A stretch of DNA of 64,000 nucleotides from Cnuibacter physcomitrellae (GCF_014640535.1 NZ_BMHD01000001.1:3089474-3153473); one strand, 5' to 3'. Counted from the first letter of the stretch, positions 8,376 through 17,929 are shown. Notes: generated from the sequence alone by a model not told the origin. Numbers and translations are program-made.

Positions 8376-10526
8376 ATGGGAATCCTGACGTCGCTGGACG
8401 AGGTGCGTCACGCGGGGAGCATCGTCGAGGCGATGCGCCTGTCCGACGACCTCGCGTTCGAGGCGAACCGCGATCCCGGGGCGCGCACCATCCGCGTGCT
8501 GACCGCAGCCCTCGACGACGAGGACCAGCTCGTCGCCATCGCCGCGACCCACGCTCTCGCCCAGGTCATCGACGAGCAGGCGGACCGCGCGCTCTCTAAG
8601 CTGCTGTCGAGCGAGCGCGCCTTCCTGCGCGAGCACGCCGCGTGGGCGATCGGGTCGCGCATCCCCCGGCCGGATGCGATCGGCCGGCTGATGCGGATGG
8701 TCGCCGCGGGCGGGTTCGGCGGCATGCTCGCCCAGCGCACGCTCGAGCAGTGGGCCGTCGTCACGCCCGAGCCGATCGCCGTGGGCCTCGAGGGCGCGCT
8801 GCTGGGCCACGCGGATCCCGCCACCCGCTACCGGCTCGTCGAGACCCTGGGCCTCGTCCCCGGCCGGGTGGCGACGCGGTCGCTCCTCGTCGTGGCGGCC
8901 GACGCGACGGAGGACGACCACGTCCGCGTCGCCGCCGTCGCCGCTCTCGGCCAGCGCCGGAACGACGAGGACGCTCCCGCCATCCGGGCCCTCGCGGGCG
9001 GCCTGTCGCTCGGCGGCGACTACCTCGCGGATGCGGCACGCCTCGCGCTCGTCGACCTCGACGGCGGCTCCGCGGTGCGGACCGAGCCCCACGACGACCT
9101 CCGCGTCGCGCAGCTCTTCCTGCACGCCGACATCGACGCCGACCTCAGCCACGCCGGATCCGGTGACAACGGCGGCATCGCGACCCTCCTGGTCCGGCTC
9201 GGCGACGCGCTGGTCGCCGAGCCCGGATCGCCGGTGCGTCAGGTGATCACGATGTCGCGGGGCTCCGTGTCGGAGGCGCTCGAGAGCGTCGACGAGCTCC
9301 GCGGCGCCTCGGCCGGGCACCGCTACGGCCGCATCCCGCTGCTCAGCAACCCGATCCCCGGTGCGACCGCCTGGCCGCTCCGGATCGCGGCCCGTCGCGG
9401 CATCCGGCGCATCCTTCGTGCCGCGGGCGGCGTGGACGTGCTCCACCTGCGGATGGCCGACGTCGGCAGCCTCGCGGCCGCCGACGTCGCGCGCGAGCTC
9501 GACGTGCCGATGGTGTTCACGGTGGCTCCCGACCCGCACTCCGTCATCCGCTCGCTCGAGCTCTCGGGGCGGCTCACGCGCGAGAACTTCGGCGAGGCGG
9601 ATGCGCGGGAGCACTTCTGGTTCCGCACCCGGCTCGTGCAGCGCCTCGCCTCCGACGCCGACCACAGCGTCTTCTTCCCCCGCCCGCAGCTGGCCGACGA
9701 CATGCGCGAGCTCGTCGGGATTGACATGAGCGCGCATCCGGAGCGCCACACCGTGGTCCCCGAGGGCATCGACCTCGGTGTCGTCGACCGCGCCGTCCGC
9801 GAGGCCGCCGACCTCGTCGCCGGGATGCCGGCGGCCCCCGCCCTGCGCGAGCTGACGGAGCTGCTCGAGCAGCTGCCCGACGAGCGCCGGGGCCTGCCGC
9901 TGCTGGTGAGCGTCGGCCGGTTCCACCGGGTGAAGGGGATGGCGTCGCTCGTCGAGGCGTGGGACGCCGGTGCGCTGCGCGACCGCGCGAACCTGCTGCT
10001 CATCGGCGGCGACCTCGCGCGTCCGTCGGCCGACGAGTCGGAGCAGCTGGCGCTGATGGACGCCGTGGTGCCGCCGGCATCGCGACTGTCGCGGGGGCTG
10101 CTGCTGCCCGGGCACCGCCCGAACGACACCGTCGCGCGGTGGGTGGCGGCGGCGCGCTTCGGCGTGCCCGGGCTGGCCGCGCCGCACGGCGTCTACGTCT
10201 GCGGGAGCGTGAAGGAGGAGTTCGGCATCGCGCTGCTCGAGGCGATGGCCACGGGGCTCTTCGTCGTGGCCCCCGACGGCGGCGGGCCCGCGACCTACGT
10301 CACGCCGGGGCGGACGGGCATCCTCACCCGGACCTGGGATCCCAGGGCCCTCGAGCAGTCGATGTCGGAGGCGCTCGCCCTCGCCGCCGCCGCCTCCGAC
10401 CAGGGCCAGCCCGCGGAGTCGCGGAGCGTCGTCGAGCGCAGCTTCACCGTCGGCGCCATGGCCCGGGAGCTCACCGGCGTCTACGACACCGTCGGCCTGC
10501 GCGCGCGCGAGGCGGCGGCCGCGTGA
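8376..10526 (+). CDS. HEAT-repeat / GT4 glycosyltransferase fusion
   Basis: 716-residue protein with two clearly different halves. Residues about 20-240 form tandem Ala/Leu-rich helical pairs of HEAT/PBS type. From about 247 to 705 there is a GT-B glycosyltransferase. Its nucleotide-sugar half carries VSVGRFHRVKGM and then EEFGIALLEAM, the E-x7-E type motif of family GT4. GGAGGAGAA immediately precedes ATG 8376. The last four bases overlap the next glycosyltransferase gene, so the two enzymes are co-translated. No signal peptide or membrane segment is visible, so it should act in the cytoplasm or at the membrane face. Donor and acceptor are unknown; the HEAT part probably scaffolds a partner or acceptor. 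Confidence 0.82.
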   Translation: MGILTSLDEVRHAGSIVEAMRLSDDLAFEANRDPGARTIRVLTAALDDEDQLVAIAATHALAQVIDEQADRALSKLLSSERAFLREHAAWAIGSRIPRPDAIGRLMRMVAAGGFGGMLAQRTLEQWAVVTPEPIAVGLEGALLGHADPATRYRLVETLGLVPGRVATRSLLVVAADATEDDHVRVAAVAALGQRRNDEDAPAIRALAGGLSLGGDYLADAARLALVDLDGGSAVRTEPHDDLRVAQLFLHADIDADLSHAGSGDNGGIATLLVRLGDALVAEPGSPVRQVITMSRGSVSEALESVDELRGASAGHRYGRIPLLSNPIPGATAWPLRIAARRGIRRILRAAGGVDVLHLRMADVGSLAAADVARELDVPMVFTVAPDPHSVIRSLELSGRLTRENFGEADAREHFWFRTRLVQRLASDADHSVFFPRPQLADDMRELVGIDMSAHPERHTVVPEGIDLGVVDRAVREAADLVAGMPAAPALRELTELLEQLPDERRGLPLLVSVGRFHRVKGMASLVEAWDAGALRDRANLLLIGGDLARPSADESEQLALMDAVVPPASRLSRGLLLPGHRPNDTVARWVAAARFGVPGLAAPHGVYVCGSVKEEFGIALLEAMATGLFVVAPDGGGPATYVTPGRTGILTRTWDPRALEQSMSEALALAAAASDQGQPAESRSVVERSFTVGAMARELTGVYDTVGLRAREAAAA

Positions 10527-11881
10527 CGCTGCTCGTCATCAGCCCCGACTACGCCTCCCACCTCCTGCCCCTCGCCACCCTGGCGACCGCGTGGCGCGAC
10601 GCGGGGGAGCGGGTGGTCGTCGCGACCGGATCGGCGACGACCGGCATCGTGCGATCGTTCGGCTACGAGCACACCCACCTTCAGCTCGGGCGCGGGTCCA
10701 ACCCCGGCGTCATCCGGGCCGAGGACCAGCCGAAGGGCGAGGACGACGCGCTCCGCGGGTTCTTCGCCGCGACCCGCGTGGGCATGGTGGAGACGCTGCG
10801 CTTCCAGGCCGAGGCGCGCCTCAGCGACCTGATGTGGGAGCCGGTGCAGGCGGCGCGGGCCACGCAGGAGGTGGTCGCAGCCCTCCGGCCCGACCGCATC
10901 CTCGTCGACCACCTCGCCTTCAGCGCCCGGCTCGGGCTGACCGCGGCGGGCGTCCCGTACGGCGACGTCGTGCTCGGGCATCCGTCCGCGCTGCCGCTGC
11001 CCGGGAGCGGCGAGGTCTACGGCTTCCCGCCGGCCTGGCCCGCGGCCTTCCACCCGGATGCGGACGAGCTGGCCCGCCTGCGTGAGCTGTGCGAGCGCGT
11101 CGACCGCTCGTTCACGGCGGAGTGGAACGCGGCGCTGGCCGAGCTGGATCCGTCCGCCCCGCCGAGCGCGAGCGCCTTCGAGGAGCACGGCGAGACCGTG
11201 CTGCTGAACTACTCCGTCGAGCTGGCGGACGAGCGGCGACGAGCCGCATACGGACCCGCCGCGTTCCTGGGCTCCGCCGTCCGTGAGGAGAACGGGCCCG
11301 ACGTCGACACCGTCATCGAGTGGATCGCGGCCTCGGACGTCCCGATCGTGTACGTGAGCTTCGGGAGCTTCCTCTCGGTGCGCGACGACGTCCTCGCTCG
11401 CGTCGTCGAGGCTCTGCGCGACCTCTCCTCCTCGGGCTCCGCGGTCCGCGTGGCGCTCGCGGTGGGGTCGGCGGACGTCTCGACGCTCGGCTCCCTGCCC
11501 GAGGAGTGGCTGGTGCGAGAGTTCCTCCCGCAGGTGACCCTGCTCGGTGCGGCCGCGGCGGCCGTCACGCACGGCGGCAACAACAGCGTCACCGAGGCGA
11601 TGACCGCGGGCGTCCCGCTTCTGGTGCTGCCCTTCTCCACTGACCAGTTCGCCGGCGCCGCCGCCCTCGAGGAGGCCGGGCTCGCGAGGGCGCTCGACCC
11701 GAACGCCGCCGCCCCCTCCGAGCTGCGGGCCGCGCTCGCGGACGTGCTCGCCCTCCCCGCGGGCGCCCGCGCGCGCCTCGCCGCGCTCGCGGCGTCCCTC
11801 CGCGACCGCCCGGGCCCCGCCCGCGCCCGCGCCGCCCTCCTCCGCGCCCCCTCCACCCCCACCGGCGACGTCCGGCCCTAG
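10523..11881 (+). CDS. GT1-family (UGT/MGT-like) glycosyltransferase
   Basis: 452-residue GT-B enzyme related to macrolide and UDP-glucuronosyl/glucosyl transferases. The N-terminal acceptor domain begins ISPDYASHLLPLATLA. The C-terminal donor domain has IVYVSFGSF and the loop THGGNNSVTEAM (about residues 348-359), which corresponds to the HGG(x)NS donor-binding signature of GT1. GTG 10523 overlaps the stop of the HEAT-GT4 gene. The pair suggests two sequential sugar additions to one acceptor, possibly a lipid, carotenoid or secondary metabolite. No acceptor-synthesis gene is adjacent. Confidence 0.85.
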   Translation: MTLLVISPDYASHLLPLATLATAWRDAGERVVVATGSATTGIVRSFGYEHTHLQLGRGSNPGVIRAEDQPKGEDDALRGFFAATRVGMVETLRFQAEARLSDLMWEPVQAARATQEVVAALRPDRILVDHLAFSARLGLTAAGVPYGDVVLGHPSALPLPGSGEVYGFPPAWPAAFHPDADELARLRELCERVDRSFTAEWNAALAELDPSAPPSASAFEEHGETVLLNYSVELADERRRAAYGPAAFLGSAVREENGPDVDTVIEWIAASDVPIVYVSFGSFLSVRDDVLARVVEALRDLSSSGSAVRVALAVGSADVSTLGSLPEEWLVREFLPQVTLLGAAAAAVTHGGNNSVTEAMTAGVPLLVLPFSTDQFAGAAALEEAGLARALDPNAAAPSELRAALADVLALPAGARARLAALAASLRDRPGPARARAALLRAPSTPTGDVRP

Positions 11882-11882
11882 A

Positions 11883-12368
11883 TCCGCCCCCGGAGGGGCG
11901 GGTTCTCGCGGATCGGCGGTGGGGAAGCGCCGCGTGGGGTGGGTGCGGGTTGCGCCGCGTGAGCGTCGCGTCGTGTCCGTGTGAGCGGTGACGGCGCGGT
12001 GGGCGGGCGCAACCCGCGCCTCCGCCCGCGTTCGCGCCTCGAGCGGCGCGACCTTGCGTCGAGCGGCGACATTCTGCCTCTGGAGCGCCCGCCGAGTGGC
12101 GGGTTCTCGCCGTTCGGTGGTGGGAAGCGCCGCGCGTGGGGTGGGGTGCGGGTTGCGCCGCGTGAGCGTCGCGTCGTGTCCGTGTGAGCGGTGACGGCGC
12201 GGTGGGCGGGCGTAACCCGCACCCACCGCCCTCGGTAGGCGCGACCCTGCGTCGAACGGCGACATTCCGCCCCCGGAGCGCCCGCGGAGGGGCGGGATCT
12301 CGCCAGTCGGCGGGCAGCGCGGGCGCGGGCAGCGCGAGCGCGGCGGGCAGCGCGAGCGCGGGGAGAGG
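11883..12368. repeat. Imperfect direct repeat of about 200 bp holding two 73-bp palindromes
   Basis: The 487-bp gap between convergent genes holds 2.2 copies of a unit of about 195-200 bp; the landmark GGGTTCTCGC recurs at 11900 and 12101 and, as GGGATCTCGC, at 12294. Each full unit contains one 73-bp hyphenated palindrome with arms GCGGGTTGCGCC / GGCGCAACCCGC, at 11945-12017 and 12148-12220. The same 73-bp design recurs at 46.8-47.5 kb. Short frames here are base-composition artefacts. Confidence 0.8.
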
Positions 12369-13670
12369 CTACGGGGCGAGGAGGGCGCCGTCGGGGGCGC
12401 GGACGCCGGCGGCCCAGGCGTCGTGGCCCGAGAAGGTGGCGGGGAAGCGGGCGGCGGCGGCCTCGTCGAGGTCGATGCCCCAGCCGGGGGCGTCGTTCGG
12501 GGTGAGCCAGCCGTCGACGATGTCGATCATGCCGGGGAAGACCTCGTGGGCGGCCTCGTCGTAGACGTGGCCCTCCTGGATGCCGAAGGCCGGGCTCGAC
12601 ACGTCGAGGGCGACCGCGGCGGCCACCGCGAACGGGGAGGCGTCGCCCGGCGAGTGCCACGCGGTCCTCACGCCCTCGAGCTCGGCGAGCACCGCGAGGC
12701 GACGGGCGGCGCTGAGCCCGCCCACGTCCGAGATGTGGCAGCGGAGGAAGTCGACCGCGTGCGACCGGACGAGGCGCGCAGCTTCGACCGCGCTCGTCGC
12801 GAGCTCGCCGACGGCGATCGGCACGGGGGAGGCGGCGCGCACCTCGGGCAGTCGGTCCCAGAACTCGGGCGCCAGGACGTCCTCGAGGAAGAACGGACGG
12901 AACTCCTCGAGCGACCGGGCGAGCATCACCGCGGTCTTCGGGGTGAGCCGCGAGTGCACGTCGTGGAGCAGCTCGACGTCATCGCCGAGCAGCTCGCGCA
13001 TCCGGGCGAAGAGCGCCGGGGTGCGGCGGAGGTACTCCTCGACCCGCCATCCCGTCGGGGTCTTCGCCCAGGTGTACCGGTCGGCGCTCGGCGGGGCGCC
13101 GTAGTGCCCGATCCCCGGCTGCCCGGTCTGGATGCGGATGTGCCGCAGCCCCGCATCCATCAGCTCGCGGGCGTGGTCGGCGGTCGCCTCGGGGGTGGGA
13201 CCCTCGGCGTGGAGGTACACGTCGGCGGCGGCGCGGACGCGCCCCCCGAGCAGCTCGTAGACGGGCATCCCGGCGCGCTTGCCCGCGATGTCCCAGAGGG
13301 CCAGGTCGAGTCCGGAGAGCACGTTGTTGCCCACCGGGCCCTCGCGCCAGTACGCGGTGAAGCGCACCATGCGGAGGATGTCCTCGATGTCGCCGGGGTA
13401 GCGCCCGATCACCAGTCGCCGCACGTGCTCGAGGTAGGCGACGACCGCCTGCCAGCGCTGGGTGAAGGTGGCGCAGCCGAGGCCGTAGAGTCCGTCGTCG
13501 CTGGTCTCGACCTTGATGACGACGAGGGGGATGCCCTCGGGTGCGGTGACGATGGCGCGCACGTCGGTGATGCGGACGTCGTCGCGCGGCTCCCAGGGCT
13601 GCCCGAACGTCGCGGGCAGCGGCTCCGCCTCGACGAGCCGGGTGACGACGGGGACGGAGGCGTCAGACAC
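12369..13670 (-). CDS. RspA/ManD-type sugar-acid dehydratase (enolase superfamily)
   Basis: 433-residue enolase-superfamily protein of the mannonate dehydratase / starvation-sensing RspA group. It has the group-typical GCATFTQR near residue 65 in the capping domain. In the barrel, metal-ligand strands end in LLHDVHS (Asp), FLEDVLAPE (Glu) and VGELATS (Glu), followed by the His-containing HISDVGG and WHSPGD segments. The reaction is expected to be dehydration of a hexonate or uronate-derived acid to a 2-keto-3-deoxy acid. It is last in a five-gene operon behind a sugar importer and an SDR, so it probably takes the acid made by oxidation of the imported sugar. The precise substrate is not readable. 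Confidence 0.85.
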   Translation of the reverse strand: MSDASVPVVTRLVEAEPLPATFGQPWEPRDDVRITDVRAIVTAPEGIPLVVIKVETSDDGLYGLGCATFTQRWQAVVAYLEHVRRLVIGRYPGDIEDILRMVRFTAYWREGPVGNNVLSGLDLALWDIAGKRAGMPVYELLGGRVRAAADVYLHAEGPTPEATADHARELMDAGLRHIRIQTGQPGIGHYGAPPSADRYTWAKTPTGWRVEEYLRRTPALFARMRELLGDDVELLHDVHSRLTPKTAVMLARSLEEFRPFFLEDVLAPEFWDRLPEVRAASPVPIAVGELATSAVEAARLVRSHAVDFLRCHISDVGGLSAARRLAVLAELEGVRTAWHSPGDASPFAVAAAVALDVSSPAFGIQEGHVYDEAAHEVFPGMIDIVDGWLTPNDAPGWGIDLDEAAAARFPATFSGHDAWAAGVRAPDGALLAP

Positions 13671-14547
13671 GCTGTTCTCCTCTGCGTGCGGGCTCGGGGG
13701 TGGCCGAGCCGTCGTGGATGGACTCCTCCGCCTCGAACCCCAGCAGCACCCGCGCGCGGCGGGTGTCGACGAGGGTGCCGTTGCCTCGCACCGGCGCGGT
13801 GAGGGGCACGCCCGGGGCGTACCGGGCGAGGAGCTCGGTGCTGAGGCCGTCGAGCAGGATGTCGCGGGCGCTCAGGGCGATCACCTGGGCGCCGGGCGCG
13901 GACGACTCGAGCGAGCACTGCACCGCGCGGGCCGCATCCGCCATCGTGAGGTACGACCAGCCCTCGCGCACCATCTGCGCCGGATCGTCGGCCACCTCGT
14001 CGCGTACCTCCTCGAGGACGTGGGGCCACTTCACGAGGGGGAAGCGGAGGGCGACCACGTCGATCCCCCACCGGCGGTGGGCGAACAGGGCGGTGCGCTC
14101 GTCGGCGAGCTTGGACAGCGAGTAGGCGTCGGCGATGTCCGGCACGGTCGACTCGTCGAGCGGGAACCGGGGCGGCATCACGTCGTGGGGGTTGTTCGGA
14201 TAGCCGATCGCGTTGATGCTGCTCGCGATCACCGCCCGGCGGATCCCGAGCTCGCCGGCCTGGCTCAGCACGTTGAAGGTCGAGTCGGTGTTGACCCGGA
14301 ACACCTCGTAGGGCGTGCCCAGGCTCGGATGCGGGATGGCGGCGAAGTGGGCCAGCGCGTCCGCCCCCTGGAGGGCACGGGCCACGTCGGCCACCGACGT
14401 GGCGTCGCCGGTGAGCACCCGGTCCGCGGGGTGATCGGCGGTATAGCCGAGCGAGAGCGCGGTGACCTCGTAGCCCTCCGCGAGGAGGCGCGAGGTGACG
14501 GCGCGGCCGATCTGGCCGTCCGCTCCGGTGACGAGGACGCGCGTCAT
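13663..14547 (-). CDS. NAD(P)-dependent epimerase/dehydratase-family oxidoreductase
   Basis: 294-residue extended SDR. The N-terminus has the Rossmann motif VTGADGQIGRA; the active-site pair is in AYSLSK (Tyr-x-x-x-Lys) near residues 148-152. The ATG at 14547 overlaps the upstream permease stop by four bases, and the 3' end overlaps the dehydratase gene by eight, so it belongs to the same message. Family members include UDP-sugar epimerases and uronate dehydrogenases. Next to a sugar-acid dehydratase, oxidation of an imported uronate or aldose to the lactone/acid is the most economical guess. Confidence 0.85.
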   Translation of the reverse strand: MTRVLVTGADGQIGRAVTSRLLAEGYEVTALSLGYTADHPADRVLTGDATSVADVARALQGADALAHFAAIPHPSLGTPYEVFRVNTDSTFNVLSQAGELGIRRAVIASSINAIGYPNNPHDVMPPRFPLDESTVPDIADAYSLSKLADERTALFAHRRWGIDVVALRFPLVKWPHVLEEVRDEVADDPAQMVREGWSYLTMADAARAVQCSLESSAPGAQVIALSARDILLDGLSTELLARYAPGVPLTAPVRGNGTLVDTRRARVLLGFEAEESIHDGSATPEPARRGEQRV

Positions 14548-15482
14548 CCCTTCACCCCGCCCGACATGCTCGCACCGCGGAGGAACTGACGCTGGAAGAT
14601 CAGGAACAGCACCACGGGCACGAGGAGGGAGAGGAAGAGGGCGGCCATCTGCACGCTCAGCTCGGTCTGATCGGCGAGCCTCGGGAGCGCGACCGACACC
14701 GGCTGGTTGTCGGGGTTCGGCAGCACCAGCAGCGGCCAGAGGTAGTCCTTCCAGGACGCCACGATCGTGAGCAGCCCGACCACGCCGAGGATCGGCCGCG
14801 CCAGCGGCAGCACGATGCTCCACAGGATGCGCAGGGCTCCGGCCCCGTCGATGCGCGCGGCCTCGTAGAGCTCGGCGGGGATCGACTCGAGGAACCGCGA
14901 GATGATGAGCACGTTGAACGCGGTGGCGGCGGCGGGCAGCCAGACCGCCCAGAACGTGTTCACCAGCGAGATGTTCAGCACCGGCATGTCGCGCACCGTG
15001 AGGTACAGCGGCACGAGCGAGACGATGCCCGGGATGAACAGCGTCGCGAGGATCGCCCCCGACAGCAGTCCGCCCCAGCGCGGCCGCAGCACGGTGATGA
15101 CGAACGCGGCCGTGGTCGAGATGAAGAGCGTCGCCACCATCGAGCCGAGGGCGAGCGCCGCGGTGTTCAGGAGGTAGTGCCCGATCCGGCCGCGCTCCCA
15201 CGCGATCCCGAGGTTCTCCCACTGCACGGTGCCGCTGCTGAAGAACGAGAACGGTCCCTGGATGAGGTCCTGGGTGGGTGAGACGGCGGCAAGGGCCAGC
15301 CAGATGAGCGGACCGAGTCCGGCGACCAGGAGCAGCACCAGCACGACGATCTGGCCCACGCCCATCCAGATGCGGACGACGGGCCTGGAGCGGTCGGCGC
15401 TCGAGATGTTGGTGCGGGTCTCCGGCTCGATCTCGCGCTCGCGGCGCAGCCACCGGGGACGGAGGCGTTCGGCGGTGGTCAT
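14544..15482 (-). CDS. Carbohydrate ABC transporter permease (MalG-like)
   Basis: 312-residue inner-membrane permease of the CUT1 family, with six hydrophobic segments after an unusually long charged N-terminus (about 40 residues). The EAA loop reads ELYEAARIDGAGALRILWSI (about residues 205-224). ATG 15482 overlaps the preceding MalF-like gene by four bases. With the other permease and the binding protein it imports an oligosaccharide; no ATPase gene is in the cluster, so a shared MsiK-type ATPase encoded elsewhere is likely, as in other actinobacteria. Confidence 0.92.
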   Translation of the reverse strand: MTTAERLRPRWLRREREIEPETRTNISSADRSRPVVRIWMGVGQIVVLVLLLVAGLGPLIWLALAAVSPTQDLIQGPFSFFSSGTVQWENLGIAWERGRIGHYLLNTAALALGSMVATLFISTTAAFVITVLRPRWGGLLSGAILATLFIPGIVSLVPLYLTVRDMPVLNISLVNTFWAVWLPAAATAFNVLIISRFLESIPAELYEAARIDGAGALRILWSIVLPLARPILGVVGLLTIVASWKDYLWPLLVLPNPDNQPVSVALPRLADQTELSVQMAALFLSLLVPVVLFLIFQRQFLRGASMSGGVKG

Positions 15483-16423
15483 GAGCGGCTCCAACGGCGG
15501 GTGAGGAGGAGGTAGGCGACGGAGAAGAAGGCGAGCACCACGGCGAGCAGCACGCTGAGCGCGGTCGCGGCGCCGTAGTCGACCCGGATGAAGGCGTAGT
15601 CGTACACCGACATCAGCAGGGTCTTCGTCGCGTTCTGCGGGCCGCCTCCGGTGAAGAGGAAGGGCTCGGTGAAGATCTGCATCGTGCCGATCACCTGCAG
15701 CAGGAGCATCGTGCCGATGATGCCGCGCATCTGCGGCAGGGTGACGTGCCAGACGCGCTTCCAGATGCCGGCTCCGTCGAGCTCCGCGGCCTCGTACAGC
15801 TCGCTGGGCACGCTGGTGAGGGCGGCGATGTAGATGATGACCGCGGATCCGGCCCCGGCCCACGTCGTCTCGAGCACGATGGAGGGCATCGCCATGGCCG
15901 TGGAGTTGAGCCACGGCAGGGGGCCGATGCCCACGAGGCCGAGGATCGAGTTGAAGACGCCGTCGTCGCTCGGCTCGTAGAAGAACTTCCAGAGCAGGAT
16001 GGCGACCACCGGAGGCACCACGACCGGCAGGTACGCCAGGCCGCTGAAGTACCACGCGCGCTTCTTGAGCTCGGAGATGAAGACGGCGAGCGCGAGGGGC
16101 ACCGGGAAGCCGAAGAGCACGGCCAGCACCGTGTAGTAGACGGTGTTGAGGGCCGCTTGCGGGAGACCCGGGTCGGTGAGCACGTAGACGAAGTTGTCCC
16201 AGCCCACCCACTCGGCCGTGCCGCCGGGCACCGGGTTCTGCCAGCTCATGATGAGCGAGCTGACGATGGGACCCCACGAGAAGTAGAGGTAGACGAGGAT
16301 GGCGGGCAACGCGATGCCCAGGGCCACGAGGCCCGGCCGGGCCCGTCGCCATCGTCGGGTGAGACCCGAGGCCCGGTTCGCGGGACGGACTGCGCTGCGG
16401 CTGAGACGCGCCTGCTCGCTCAT
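15479..16423 (-). CDS. Carbohydrate ABC transporter permease (MalF/UgpA-like)
   Basis: 314-residue CUT1-family permease with six predicted membrane spans and the EAA loop ELYEAAELDGAGIWKRVWHV (about residues 198-217). The N-terminus is arginine-rich and cytoplasmic. It is the second gene of the operon, about 70 bp after the binding-protein gene and overlapping the MalG-like gene by four bases. The two permeases form the membrane channel for the sugar captured by the lipoprotein at 16497. Confidence 0.92.
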   Translation of the reverse strand: MSEQARLSRSAVRPANRASGLTRRWRRARPGLVALGIALPAILVYLYFSWGPIVSSLIMSWQNPVPGGTAEWVGWDNFVYVLTDPGLPQAALNTVYYTVLAVLFGFPVPLALAVFISELKKRAWYFSGLAYLPVVVPPVVAILLWKFFYEPSDDGVFNSILGLVGIGPLPWLNSTAMAMPSIVLETTWAGAGSAVIIYIAALTSVPSELYEAAELDGAGIWKRVWHVTLPQMRGIIGTMLLLQVIGTMQIFTEPFLFTGGGPQNATKTLLMSVYDYAFIRVDYGAATALSVLLAVVLAFFSVAYLLLTRRWSRS

Positions 16424-16496
16424 CTGTCGCTCCTCTCGCGGTGGAAGGGAAGGAGGGAGGCGGGCCCCACCACGTGGCCCGCCTCCCCGGTGCGAG

Positions 16497-17861
16497 TCAG
16501 CGACCGAGGCGCGACTGCACGTCGGTCTGGGCCTGGCTGAGCAGACCCGAGACGTCGGCGTTCTGGTCGGTGAGCACGGTCTGGACCACGGTGTCGAGAG
16601 CGCCGTAGACCTCCTGTGCGTTGTTCACCGGCTCGGGGATGACCGGGATGTCGGTCGACGCCTCGCGGTAGGGGGTGAAGTTGGAGGTCGGGACGTTGAT
16701 GTAGTCCTTGATCCAGTCGAAGTACTGGTCGTACTCGTCGGAGTTCACCACGGGCAGACCGGGGAGGCCGGTCACCGAGCCCGCCTCGTTGGAGGCCTTC
16801 GCGTCGGACACCGCGGTGTCCTGGTCGAGGTAGCGCTCGAGGTAGAAGAAGTCGACCCACTTCACGGCCGCGTCCTTCTCGGCGTCGGTCGCGTTCGGGT
16901 TGACGATCTGCACCGTGCCACCGCTCAGCGTGCCGTTCGTGCCGTCGTTCTGCGGCATGCCGCCGATGCCGAACGACTCCGCCGGCAGCTTCAGGTTCTG
17001 CACCGCGGTGTAGTAGTAGTCGGAGGCGCCGATGACCATGCCGATCTTGCCGGCGGCGAAGTCCTGGGCCTGCGACTGGACGTCGTAGAGGGCGTTCTCG
17101 GGGAGCGTGCCGTCCTGCCAGCGCATCTCCTGGATGGTCTTCAGCGCATCCTTCGAGGGGGTGTCGTCGAAGGTGGCCTTCGAGCCGTCCTCGTTCTCGA
17201 CGGTGCCGCCGTAGGAGTACGTGATGCCGGTGAACTGCCATCCGCCGGTGTTGTTGGTGCTGAGCACGGAGAAGCCCGCGGCGCCGGTCGCGGCCTTGAT
17301 GGCCTTGGCCGCCTCGCGCACCTCGTCCCAGGTCTTCGGCGGGTTGTCGGGGTCGAGCCCGGCCTTGGTGAACAGGTCGCGGTTGTAGACGAGGCCGAAG
17401 GAGTAGGCGTTCGTCGGGATCGCGTAGACGTTGCCCGAGGAGTCCTCGGTGAGCTTCCGGACGGTCGGGTTCAGCGAGTCGTAGATGCCCTCGGACTTCA
17501 GTGCCTCGGTGATGTCGGCGGCCTGGCCGCGCTTGATCAGGCCCTGCGGCTCGGTGAGCGGGACGCTCATCACGTCGGGGAGGCTGCCTCCGGCGGCGAG
17601 CGCCTGGAAGGTCGTCGCGTCGTACCCGGTCTCGACGGGGTCGAGGTCGATGTTCGGGTTCGCCTCCTCGAAGGCGGCGACGCGCTCGTCGAAGTACTTC
17701 TGGTCCTCGGGCCGGTCTGCGCTGGGACGGTCGCCGATCTGGATGGTGACCTTGCCGTCCGTGCTGCCGGACGAGTTGTCCGACGAGCAGCCGACGAGGG
17801 TGGCCGCGGCGATGCCGCCGAGCGCGAGCAGCGCCGCAGCGGAGCGGATGCGTTTCGTCAT
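16497..17861 (-). CDS. Sugar-binding lipoprotein of CUT1 ABC importer
   Basis: 454-residue solute-binding protein of family 1 (MalE-like). The N-terminus MTKRIRSAAALLALGG leads to a lipobox LVGC, then a Ser/Asn-rich tether. The mature region has the clamshell fold typical of oligosaccharide binders. ATG 17861 is preceded by CTAGGAGT; an in-frame GTG 78 bases upstream lacks a ribosome site and lies past the operator. First gene of a leftward operon of five. Its promoter faces the secreted glycosidase promoter, and both have the same LacI-type operator. It therefore probably binds oligosaccharides released outside the cell by that glycosidase. Confidence 0.92.
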   Translation of the reverse strand: MTKRIRSAAALLALGGIAAATLVGCSSDNSSGSTDGKVTIQIGDRPSADRPEDQKYFDERVAAFEEANPNIDLDPVETGYDATTFQALAAGGSLPDVMSVPLTEPQGLIKRGQAADITEALKSEGIYDSLNPTVRKLTEDSSGNVYAIPTNAYSFGLVYNRDLFTKAGLDPDNPPKTWDEVREAAKAIKAATGAAGFSVLSTNNTGGWQFTGITYSYGGTVENEDGSKATFDDTPSKDALKTIQEMRWQDGTLPENALYDVQSQAQDFAAGKIGMVIGASDYYYTAVQNLKLPAESFGIGGMPQNDGTNGTLSGGTVQIVNPNATDAEKDAAVKWVDFFYLERYLDQDTAVSDAKASNEAGSVTGLPGLPVVNSDEYDQYFDWIKDYINVPTSNFTPYREASTDIPVIPEPVNNAQEVYGALDTVVQTVLTDQNADVSGLLSQAQTDVQSRLGR

Positions 17862-17901
17862 TGAAACTCCTAGGGAGTGGTTCTGTGGGGGACTGGTGCT
17901 G

Positions 17902-17922
17902 GGGAAAGAAAATCGCTTTCCC
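17902..17922 (-). promoter_or_regulatory. LacI-type operator at the importer promoter
   Basis: Perfect 7-7-7 palindrome GGGAAAG...CTTTCCC around a CG centre. Read leftward its core is GGAAAGCGATTTTC, which differs at one base from the operator on the opposite side of the gap (18063-18079). It lies immediately downstream of the leftward -10. Confidence 0.65.
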
Positions 17923-17929
17923 TGATCGA

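Noticed and set aside
11981-12194. Two overlapping 68-codon frames in the 11.9-12.4 kb gap
   Set aside because: They are produced by the direct repeat units; both frames lack a ribosome site and repeat the palindrome-encoded residues.
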